A DNA stretch of 64,000 nt from contig CATIUR010000017.1 of assembly GCA_949592205.1 (NCBI GenBank), forward strand, positions 372,001 through 436,000, written 5' to 3'. The stretch is from Helichrysum umbraculigerum. Lineage: Eukaryota; Streptophyta; Magnoliopsida; Asterales; Asteraceae. Each line of letters opens with the position of its first letter. Position 1 is the first letter of the stretch. Of this stretch, positions 20,635 to 30,440 are shown piece by piece. The notes beneath the pieces were generated by a model. The model did not search any database. It was not told the DNA's origin and saw nothing but the letters and a program-made list of their open reading frames with translations. Position numbers and translations under genes: made by a program.

Positions 20635-23600
20635 TTATTTGTAAATCTTGCTTCCTGCATAAATCTTCATCTTGATACAAGTTTTAACCATCAACTGATA
20701 ATCTCTCGCAATATCACCCCATTCAATAGTCGTAAAAATTATGTTCTCTTTTAACTTCAACAGATCCTTTCTCGACATATTCATCAGGTGTCGATGATCA
20801 TAAACTCTGAAGATTTCACTTTCACCACCTTCAACCTCATCATCAGCTTTAACCATAACAGCTTCTCCTGTCTCTGAATCCACGTGCCAACTCTTCATAT
20901 TACCTAGAATATCCTGTGGCATTGTCTTCAGCGGAATCTGCTGTATGCATCTAACAGCTGGATAAACTTTCTTCCTCCTTCTCCTTCCAGTTCTTAAACT
21001 TCTTTCCTGTAACTTGATAGTCTTTCCTTTCCTTGGCTTAACTTTATCAAACTTTCCAGTTCGAACCTCAGTCCTGATTATTCGTTGAACATATTCAGCA
21101 TAATCATCAAGACTTGGGTTATTCAATTCTAATCTAGCCAAGTCTCTTATCTCAAATCTTGGTAGAGAACTAAATACTGCAAGCTTTCGCTCAAAGTATT
21201 GTACTCCATCAAATCTCTTAATCGCAAAGAGCTTCAAGTCAGAATCAAAGTACCACCCGATAATCCCTTTACGTGGAACACGTTTTCCCGTAAGATCAAT
21301 ATCAGAAACTCCAATCATCTTCTTCTGTTTTGGAAGTTTCCAGTACTTAATAGCAGGATTACTGGTATGAATAAGAACCGCTTCTTCTTCATCAGAGGTT
21401 GAATCTTCAATATCTTCATCGATATCTACAACTGTTGGACCTTGCTCATTTTCAATAACAACTTCTGTTCTAGATGGGTTTACATGGTGTTCATCAACAT
21501 TCGCATCTGAATCTACACCTATGTCTTGCACAATCTCAGGAACAGCAGTCCAATCAGCAGGTGGTTGAAATTCTCCTTATCAATGTCTTCATCTACCTCA
21601 TCCAGAATGTCATCTTCTGAATCTGATAGATCTAACATTTCCAATCCTAAAAGAAAACCACAAATACAAATCAATTTTAATAATTTAAATTCCTTATTAA
21701 TTTCCCTGAATTAATCTAAGAATTCCTTTATTAAATCTTTTGTATATTACAACCTAAAATTTAAACGCAATCTACATATAACTTATAAAATCTTTTATTG
21801 ATTACACTGAATCAATCTAAAATCTCTTAAGTCTTAAACACTTAGTAAATATTAATTAAACTTAAACTCTAATGTATTGTGAATAATCACCAAACATTTA
21901 AGTTTACAATTAATTAACTTATATAATTTTCAAGATTTAATTGAACGGTTATATAACAAACTTAACTATCAATTCTATCTTTAAATTACATATCATTTAC
22001 CTAGTTATAAAAATCACACTTTTAACTTGTCAGTTATACAAACTCTCAAGTCTAAAATGCACATGTCATAATAAAATTTTGACCGCCGATATAACTCGGA
22101 ACACGCCGCTCGACTACTCAATGAGTCGGAAGTCTTTCGATCACTATTTCATCTTAACATATAAATAAATAACTTAAATAATTTTTAATATATTTAACTT
22201 GTAATATTAATCTCAAGCTGAATATATTATCAAAAATATTAAGTTACAATTATCCAGTACAAAATATTACAGATATTATTCTACACTATGCTAATACTAA
22301 GCTGTCTTACCAGCTTCTGTATCAACCAGTGCAGACTTATCAGCACTTGTACCAGCTCCAGCATCACCACCAGACTCCCCCTGAATTGTAGCTTGCTGAC
22401 CAGTCGTTGAAGGACCAGTCTGCTCACCACCTTTTGGTGCATTGGGATCATCGTCTTTGTCAGAATCTCTCTTCCTCTTCAACTCATCTTCTTTGCAAGA
22501 CTCAATATATGCCAATATCTCCCCCTGAGTAGACTGTCCTGAAACATGTTTCAAGACCAAGCATTCTAAGCCAGATATCTTCATACTCTGAATGTTGAAG
22601 TCAGCAAGCAGTGTATCATGAGTCTTCAACAGAGTATTATACGCTTCACTCTGTTTCAGTATCTGCTGACTGAGTCGAAGATTGTTGGACACCAGCTCTG
22701 GAACCTGAGACGTAATCTTCTCTAAGTCCTTCACTCTCGACTCTAAGGACGTAATCCTTTCAGCATCAGTCGTCGGAGTGACCGGAATTGTCTTTGGTCC
22801 AGGCGGTGTGAGAGACTCAATATGCAACTCACGCGTAAGTGGTGTGTGAGGTTGAGACAACACCTACGTGAGCAAGCCTGCAGCAAATCTAGCTTCTTTA
22901 GTCGTCGAAAACTTAGACGCCTGAACTAGATCAGCAACCTCATGCTGTAAAGTTAGATACAATTAAAGTAAGTAATTGTAACAAAATAATCTGTCTCAAT
23001 CTCTAATTAATTGTATAACACTTGTAGTATATAAACTTATATCATACCTGAAGTGGTAAAGATATCGGTTCAGTAACCACCGGTGTATCCTTCTCCACTC
23101 GTGGTGCATCTTGAGAAACTGTTACAGAATTAACTGTCTCAGCTTAACTCCTGATAAACAACAAGTTAAGATTATCTAACTTTAATTTAAAATTACCGTC
23201 TCTGATGGTCAACGTTCTCGAATGTTTCCTCAACGGATTCTCCTCAGCGTCCAAGTCATGAATGATAAAATCTGGATCAAAGTCAGTGACTTTACGCTTC
23301 ATCTTCAGGGCAGGATCAATCACAAGCCGTGATCCTTTCCTGATCATTCCAGCAGGAATACCGGTTGTCGGACCAACTGGACGATCCAGATCATCCTCGG
23401 TATCACTGGAATCCTCAGTTGTATGTCCATCATGCATGCCAGATGGACCAACTGGTTCCTGAATATATTTACCATTTATGATTAACATAAAGCACTATCA
23501 AACTAGATAAATATATATGTGAGATTATTCAACTTTAATACCTTGACAGGTAAAACTGTCGAACTATCTCTCTGTAACTGCTCCCCCTCAGGTCTAGTAA

Positions 23601-24826
23601 CCTCTGGGTCTGCAGTCTCAGTTCCCTAAATATAATGATATTTATAATTTATAATCAGAAATAATATCCAATCAACTAATCATCTATATCATTATCGTTA
23701 TATAATAATATTATACTTTATGATTAATAAATTAACCTATCAACTAAGTATCTATAATATTATATAATTAAAATGTTACCTCAGGTGGTGCAACATAACT
23801 ATCAATATCCCGTAGCAAGGGATTAGAAGCATCATCATGTTGTTCCAGCACCTCCTGAACAACCTGTGCAGCAACATCTGGGTTCACCTGTTCCCCATCT
23901 TGTCCTGGTTGCTCCAAAACATCCTCGATGAGCTCTTGTGGATCTTCAGCATGAACCACTTGAGCTATCGGAGCCTGAGCAGCAGCAGCAGCAGGAACAT
24001 CAGCAGGAGCCACGTCCAACCACCCATGATTTGGCGGTGGAACGTAGTTGGGATCCACAATATACCCAAACAGTGGTCGTTCCTCAGGTTTCACCACTCC
24101 CTCCTTCCTAACTGTCTGCAAAAACATGGCATTATAACCACGTTGATCAATAGTATTGACAACTAGATACGGGCCGGGTATAGCCATGTCCGGTAGACGC
24201 GCGCGGATAATAAGCATACAAAACCTCGGGTAGATCAAAAATCTAGATCTGACAGAACCCGATATCTGTCTTGCAATCTCTCCGAAAATGAAATCGCAGA
24301 AACTGTATGGTTTATTATAAACCAGGGACAGTACAGCCGACATAAGGGCAGGGCTCAACTCATCGAAGCCTCCCATCTTCGGTGCAAAAACGGTATTCAT
24401 CACATGCCACAGAAACCTCCACTGACTGATAACCAGAGGTTTCTGGAATTGGTTCCCGCGTCTATCACCCGTATAACCCATACGGCCGATTGCCCCCTCG
24501 ATAAAATCCATGGGCATCTCCAAATCCCCATTCTCTTGTTCTTCAGTCCCCAGCTGCAATACCTCACGAAGATATCCAGCAGTAAAAGCAACCGTTTGAC
24601 CACTGACCGTTGCCCTAATCTCTGGTTGATTGATAGATTGGTCATACAAAATATCCATCCAGAAGTCGTTCAGAATCGACTCAGAAATAGGTGGATTGGC
24701 CGTAATGGCGTATCTAATACGTGACCGTGCAAGAAAGCGAAGTATGTCGGCCACTATATCAGCCCGCTTGGCCTGTAGATTCAAATCTACTAGAATATTG
24801 TGGCTCTTCTCGAATGTTCTCGCCAT
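20635..24826 (-). CDS. Sirevirus B env-like gene with five predicted introns
   Basis: Homologue of the 897-aa ORF of Sirevirus A, but split. Predicted exons (minus strand): 24826-23780, 23625-23542, 23458-23197, 23142-23048, 22944-22311 and 21646-20635. Every gap starts GT and ends AG on the minus strand, is AT-rich, and joins exons in one frame (phases 0, 0, 1, 0, 1). Exon 1 carries the N-terminal domain (ending PLFGHIVDPNYVPPP), exon 5 a coiled coil, exon 6 the basic C-terminal domain (KRFDGVQYF, DSETGEAV). Damage: an in-frame TAG at 22864-22866 in exon 5 and a frameshift near 21565-21578 in exon 6. The third intron could be 54 or 63 bases depending on the acceptor. No signal peptide or membrane anchor is evident; function unknown. 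Confidence 0.72.
21647..22310 (-). other. Predicted intron 5 of the Sirevirus B env-like gene
   Basis: 664 bases, GCTG|GTAAGA to TTCTTTTAG|GATTGG, phase 1, strongly AT-rich. It joins the coiled-coil exon to the C-terminal exon. A small extra exon inside cannot be excluded. Confidence 0.65.
22945..23047 (-). other. Predicted intron 4 of the Sirevirus B env-like gene
   Basis: 103 bases, CTTCAG|GTATGA to AACTTTACAG|CATGAG, phase 0, with good consensus at both ends. Confidence 0.7.
23143..23196 (-). other. Predicted intron 3 of the Sirevirus B env-like gene
   Basis: 54 bases (GACG|GTAATT to GTTAAG|CTG), phase 1. Another acceptor nine bases on (GAGACAG) gives 63 bases in the same frame. The nearer TTTATCAG would lead to a stop. 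This is short for a plant intron, so it is the least certain of the five. Confidence 0.5.
23459..23541 (-). other. Predicted intron 2 of the Sirevirus B env-like gene
   Basis: 83 bases, CAAG|GTATTA to ATATTCAG|GAACC, phase 0. The 84-base exon 2 between introns 1 and 2 is open in the right frame. Confidence 0.7.
23626..23779 (-). other. Predicted intron 1 of the Sirevirus B env-like gene
   Basis: 154 bases, GAG|GTAACA to ATATTTAG|GGAAC, phase 0, very AT-rich against GC-balanced exons. Confidence 0.7.
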
Positions 24827-25127
24827 ATTTGTAAAATAAACACAAAGCAACAGATATAATGTAATGCACGATGAATAAATTGTAAACTATAACGTATTAT
24901 GAATCATAATTCATCAAACATCTTAGGTTAAAAATTGAACTTATATATAACTTGTTACGATAAAGTCTCAAGTCTTATATTTGAATATTTAACTTATAAC
25001 TAATAAGTCGTAAGTCTAATAAATATTTAAATACAAATCCATTATATATAAAAGTTATTACTTAAAAGTCTTAACATTTATATAAGAACTTTAAAATTAA
25101 AAATTTTCTAAGTTTTGGATTCGCAGA

Positions 25128-25300
25128 AACTATGTATGCGAGTCGAGTTCAGCTCGGTTCGCATCTCAACTCGCCAAATAACTCGATTCGCGAAGTCAAC
25201 AAGTCAACTCGCATAAGCTTCTCAACTCGCTTCGTTCATGCCTGCGAGTCAAGTTGAAAACTCAACTCGTTTGACGAACTGCCGTCGCGAGTTGATTTAC
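25128..25300 (-). repeat. GCGAGT/ACTCGC array upstream of the env-like ATG (Sirevirus B)
   Basis: Repeated ACTCGC, TTCGC, GCGAGT and GCGAGTC words in both orientations. By position it corresponds to the intron array 3201-3478 of Sirevirus A. Interrupted by plain sequence before the promoter-proximal array at 25600-25770. Confidence 0.8.
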
Positions 25301-25599
25301 ACAATCAATTGATCCGTTAATTTTAACATGATCTATCGATTGTTTTACGTTCATTGATGTTCGTTTAACATAACCCCTAAGGATCCAAGTCAAATAACAT
25401 CCTAAATCTACGTAATTCGATCATTGTTTAAACCGAAAACCTAAGTTCGTAAAACTCTCGATTTCTCGTTAATCACACGGTGAAATCCGTTGGTTTATAC
25501 CTCAATCGATGCGCAATCTAAAGGTGTATAAAAGCTACGGATTCAAAAACTCGTTCCTTTCCTCGTAAAATCGAAATCAAGTGAAATAATAAGTTCGCC

Positions 25600-25770
25600 T
25601 CGTTTCGCCGTCTACTGGATTCGCAAAGCTCAAGTGGACTCGCGAAATGAACTGGGTTCGGTGATGGGTTTGACTCGTTTGACCCCCTTTATACTTTAAA
25701 ACTCGCTTCGCAAGTTGTAAACTCGATCCGCAGAGTAAGTCAACTCGCAAGATTTAAAGTTTGCGAAATA
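25600..25770 (-). repeat. GCGAGT/ACTCGC array around the env-like promoter (Sirevirus B)
   Basis: Words at 25700-25770 lie upstream (minus strand) of the TATA-like box and end 7 bases before it. Further words at 25600-25665 lie in the presumed leader. Same layout as 2725-2882 in Sirevirus A, with a different word. Confidence 0.8.
25686..25693 (-). promoter_or_regulatory. TATA-like box of the env-like gene (Sirevirus B)
   Basis: TATAAAGG on the minus strand, 7 bases after the word array and about 860 bases before the env-like ATG. A donor-like GATTGAG|GTATAAAC at 25501/25500 could begin a leader intron. The acceptor is unclear; GTTATAG at 24887-24888 is a weak candidate. Confidence 0.45.
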
Positions 25771-27146
25771 AATTCTAAGTATAAATAACACCGATTATTT
25801 TACAAGTCTAAATTAAGACATAATTTTTACTGGTAAACTATTCCGTTTGTTCAACACTAACTGAGATAATTCAGTATAATTTATTTCCAAAGGGTAACAA
25901 TTATTAAAATAAAATAACTCTAAATAAAACATAAACACAATAAAATAAAATAAGATACATAAAAATTAACAGTGGTATCAAGTACCAATTTATTAAACAC
26001 TCAAATAAAATACGTACAAATATATGCGTATCAAGACCGCAAAGAACTTATTTAGAATTTAACTGCTTAGGGATCATATTAGATAAAATAAGCATTTAAA
26101 AATTTATTAATAAGCCTAAAAAGATTGTTAGTATACATACCTCATGAAATTCAAATAAAATACAATAGAAATACAACTTATTTTATCATTTATGCATTTA
26201 TATTTATAAAATTATATCTTAGATACCTTCATCCACATAGCATAATTAATAAAAACATGATTCACTGAAAGTGAATATCTTTGATTGTAGATAGTTCAAG
26301 ATTATTACCGGTATTATGATCCACATAAACAAATTATACTCTACTTTCTAAGCAAACACTTTATTGTTATTATGAATATTATCAAGTGCGTCCTATGATA
26401 TGACATACTGAAGAATTTCAAGTAAAACTCATAACACTGATTTTAAGACAAGGTAGTGGTTACTTTGTGTAACATACACTTGAATTTTAAGATTAGACAA
26501 ATATCAAATATACCTTGAACATGCTATGTTATCCAGGTCTATACTTAGTATAACAGAGGATCCTTTTTAGCACAATTCAACATATATTTGAGAATATTAA
26601 TTTAATTAAAGGCTTCAGGTCTGTACTCAGTACAACAAAGTCACCAGTAATTAAGCTAATACCCATATTTAACTATTTGTCAAGTTAATATACAGCAACA
26701 GTGTATGGTAGTACTATCATTCAACAATTAAGACATCTGTCATACATCATAAAATAGTAACACTAGATAATAAACAAGTAATTATATACACTTCTTAAGG
26801 CTTTAGAAAGTTTCATATAATTTGCCTACCAGTACATCACATGATGAAGCCATCTAAGCTTAAAAATAATATAGACAAATTATTACTTGTGGATATAGGT
26901 GTATAATCAAATAAAGATAAACACATACCTGATAGAACCGCTGTAGTTCTAAAGTTACTTTAGTTGAACCTACTAACACATCACATTTAGGACTTAAGCT
27001 TATTATTGTGAAGCTTATTCTCCTAATGTACTATCATTTCCCAAGTTTTTACAGTCAAAAACTTTGATTTTCTAAAAGAACTTCTTTTTGTTCTTTTATT
27101 GGAGGCGATTCCCCTCAGGTAACAAGCAAATGAATGCCATACGCCC
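25771..27146 (-). other. Sirevirus B pol/env-like spacer with conserved noncoding blocks
   Basis: AT-rich, no ORF. Holds the counterparts of the Sirevirus A blocks: about 26700-26752, 26822-26850, and GTAC-type hairpins at 26531-26560 and 26617-26640. The rest shows nothing I can name. Confidence 0.55.
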
Positions 27147-27174
27147 CCCCCCCCCCCCCCCCCCTTTTTTTTTA
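27142..27174. repeat. Poly-C/poly-T run
   Basis: About 24 C followed by 9 T in the Sirevirus B spacer. Homopolymer length may be an assembly or sequencing artefact. Confidence 0.8.
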
Positions 27175-27230
27175 AATCCTAAGTACGGAAATAAATACTA
27201 ACTATTACAAAAGTACCCTTGGAAGACTAA

Positions 27231-27255
27231 TCACTCTGGATTTCTCATTCCGTTC
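27231..27255 (-). pseudogene. Detached last codons of Sirevirus B pol
   Basis: If the Tekay insertion and one CGTTC copy are removed, the pol frame that enters the LTR at 50777 continues here for only a few codons to a TGA at 27231-27233. The insertion therefore hit the extreme 3' end of pol. The present ORF ends at a stop inside the Tekay LTR. Confidence 0.75.
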
Positions 27256-27772
27256 TGTGACACCCGTCAAATTAGGACTAGAATTTAGTGCCTAATCAAG
27301 TTTTAATACATGTAATTAGTTCTGTGTTAGGCTAATTAATGTATCAATTATTATATATATTGTTGAATATATATCTACACAATTATGCGGTTTGTTTAAA
27401 TCGTATGCGTTTCAAATCGAATGAATTTCAACACAATTAATACGGACGTTGGTGAACGATTTTTATTAAGTAATACAAATATTATTTAATAACGTTGTCA
27501 TGTTTAAAAATATTATATCAATAATATTTCGTATCCAAGTCTCACTACACAATTAATATATAAGCGATTAAAATGTAAATGCGCAAACAAAACGAAACAA
27601 ATTACTTTTTATGATGTAATTACTAAGTATTTAGTAAAATACTTCAACAAAATTTTTGGGTAATCAATTGTATTTTAAAACAAGTATTTAAACGTATAAA
27701 ATAAATATTTAACGTTAAACAATCGGGAAAACGAACACCACACGGAACTCGAAGACGTAGACTGAAAATGGG

Positions 27773-27780
27773 TATTTAAA
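27773..27780 (+). promoter_or_regulatory. LTR TATA box of the Tekay-like element
   Basis: TATTTAAA followed by CCCCATTTCC and a CT-rich leader. The 3' LTR copy is at about 48779-48786. Unlike in the Sireviruses, the word array lies about 370 bases downstream, in presumed transcribed DNA. Confidence 0.5.
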
Positions 27781-28145
27781 CCCCATTTCCACCTCCATCT
27801 TTCTCATTTCATTCTTTCTTCTCTCTCTCTTCCATCTTTTCTCTCAAAAATTGCAAAACCACCACCACCCTCAAATCGCCAAAAACTAGCATCAAACGAC
27901 TTCGGATCTTCAAGATTTTTAGAGATTCACGACCACCACGCAACGATCTATCTTTCTATGTTTCCGAAATTTCATTTCGGCGACTTGTAAGTTTCCGACA
28001 CAACTCCGAAAACTCTCGTTTCTAAGTATTATCACTTGCTAGTTGTTTGTATAACCTTGTAATGTCCTAAAATGGGTTGGGTAAAAATATTAGGCTGATC
28101 GATGGCCGGAAAATGCGTTTTTGAAGTTGAAACTCCGATCAGATC

Positions 28146-28420
28146 CCGTACGTCGCATTTGGCCTGGAGCAAATGCGACGCAGCGACTTACGTCGCACGA
28201 ATCCTCGACGTCGCATATAGCGACGCAGCCTATTACGTCGCATTGACTTGCGAATGTCGCACATAGCGACGCAGACCTTAACGTCGCCAACTTAACCAAC
28301 GTCGCATTAGCGACGCAGAACCCTACGTCGCATTGAATTGCGAACGTCGCAAAATGCGACGCAAACACTCACGTCGCACCCAACGTCGCACCCAACGTCG
28401 CATCCAACGTCGCACAAACC
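28146..28420 (+). repeat. GCGACGCA/TACGTCGCA word array in the Tekay LTR
   Basis: About twenty words of the type TACGTCGCA, GCGACGCA and AACGTCGCA in both orientations over 275 bases. Repeated in the 3' LTR at about 49155-49425 with a few changes. The related solo LTR has GCGACACA/TGTGTCGCA in the same place. Confidence 0.85.
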
Positions 28421-29573
28421 AGAAAACACAGATTTTCACTAAGTGTCGAGACCCTAAATTTTATCACTTGATTTCACCCAATTTCAAGTCCAGATGTGTT
28501 TTTCCTTAAAGCAATATAGTAGAAATAAAAATTTTCCAAGCTGACCTGGCAGCTCGACCCCAGCCAGGGGCTCTGCCCCTTGGACCCCGCCAGGGGCTGC
28601 CGCCCCTTGGACCCCGCTACCAGGGGCGCTGCCCCCGGACCCCCGTACTTAGATTCTGTGACACCCCCAAATTTGATGATTTGCGGAAGCTCAGTTTGGG
28701 TGTCACTAATCAATATACAAAGCACATAAGATATAATGAACGACCACTATATGCGTCGTTTTAAACTTGTATTAATAAAATGAACGTTTACATCAAAATA
28801 ATATTACATTAGCTCGGTTCCTGAAATTGAGAGATTACATGGCATAATTACTTTTACAAAATATAATAATGCAATCAAATCTCTAGTTGTATGTATGCTG
28901 ACTCGAGCTAATAGTCCCTGCCTGTGCAGTCCACCTACTGCTGGGTACCTGTGATATATACTAAAATGGGTCAGCGAAAACGCTGGTGAGCTCACAGGTT
29001 TGTATGTCAATGTATAGTTGTAAGAACCGCAAGATTTATATTGAAGTTAAATTGCAATTAAGCAAAATAAAAGTTATACAATCCATGAGCACATAGTCTG
29101 AGCTTAACTTGAGCGCTAGGTCCAATTAAGGAAACCTAACTTGAAATGCCTCCTACGAGTGTCTAATCCACACTCGTCTTCCCAAATGCTAATACATCCG
29201 TTTGACCGGTTAGTGCGTGCTAACCCGGATGAGGATTGTCAATCCCATATGATATCATATACTAACATTCACGCTATAAATACTAGAGACTATGCTATGG
29301 AGGACTTTAAATTGATTAGCTTGAAACTCATGTAGTATTTGAAATTTGGCACTTGCGTTCTACTTGTAAAACAAAACAGGGCAGTATTATCACACCCCTA
29401 GTTGTAAAATAGTGAAAATGGGGCTATGAAACTCACCTGAGTCTTGAAGTGTTTAAGCAATTAAACTTGAAGTGTATTGATGTCCAAAGACTTGAAACCT
29501 GAATGTGTCCACGACACTTGATTTGTTATTAATTGTACTGGTATCTCGAAAGACTACCATTGAAGTTGCTATA

Positions 29574-29576
<3 letters not shown>

Positions 29577-29626
<50 letters not shown>
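29577..29626. repeat. (AT)n microsatellite
   Basis: About 25 AT units inside the solo LTR, absent from the matching part of the Tekay LTRs. Confidence 0.95.
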
Positions 29627-29630
<4 letters not shown>

Positions 29631-30147
29631 AAATTACTACGATTTGGTTGATAGTTTTGTTACAAGTTACTACGACTTGTTTGATTGAATTGATACAAGT
29701 TACAACGACTTGTTTGATTGTAAAGTATGTTTTGAAAACGTGTACGGCCCGTTGGTGATTTAGTTGAAATAATAATCTCGACATATCTATATTTGTTTGA
29801 AGTGTTAGGCTTGAAAAATGAATTCCATTATGTTTGAAAAGTTGTATCGTATAAGTGTTTTGAAGTTGTTCAAGTTTGACACTTGGTGAAAAATGTGCTT
29901 ACGGAATCTAAGTACGGGGGTCCGGGGGCAGCGCCCCTGGTAGCGGGGTCCAAGGGGCGGCAGCCCCTGGCGGGGTCCAAGGGGCAGAGCCCCTGGCTGG
30001 GGTCGAGCTGCCAGGTCAGCTTGGAAAATTTTTATTCCTACTATATTGCTTTAAGGAAAAACGCATCTGGACTTGAATTTTGGTGAAATCAAGTGATAAA
30101 ATTTTGGTCTCGACACTTAGTAAAATTGTAGTTTGAAAACCTGCTGT

Positions 30148-30440
30148 TTTATGCGACACAATCATGCGACACAAAAGTGGTTATGCGACACAAGGGTTGT
30201 GTCGCATAGAGGTGCGACACAATATCTATGCGACACAAGGGTTGTGTCGCATAAATGCGAGATGCTGATTCAACAGCGACATAGTGATTGTGTCGTATGG
30301 AGTTTGCGACATAGTGGTTGTGTCGCAGGACTTGCGACACTAATTATCGGGTACGACACAAGGTGCGACACAGAGGCTTTTATACGACACAAGTGCCAAC
30401 ATACGACACAACATGCGACACAAGGCTTGTGTCGCATGGA
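30148..30440 (-). repeat. GCGACACA/TGTGTCGC word array in the solo LTR
   Basis: About eighteen words TGCGACACA or TGTGTCGCA in both orientations. On the minus strand, the sequence just downstream of the array (GTGTCGAGACC and beyond) is almost identical to the Tekay LTR, but the word itself is different. Confidence 0.85.

Noticed and set aside
21530..21646. A sixth intron between the acceptor at 21647 and the C-terminal frame of the Sirevirus B env-like gene
   Set aside because: The frames change within about 15 bases (21565-21578), too short for an intron; a small indel is simpler.
27142..27174. Poly-C/T run as a functional element
   Set aside because: Homopolymer of uncertain true length, no counterpart in the Sirevirus A spacer; possibly an artefact.
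28474..28725. ORF over the GC-rich CAGGGGCT/GCCCC block (also 29883-30086, 49480-49695)
   Set aside because: The peptide is a by-product of an LTR repeat and appears wherever the block occurs, in both orientations.
29569..29784. ORF containing a Tyr-Ile repeat
   Set aside because: It translates the (AT)n microsatellite and LTR sequence.
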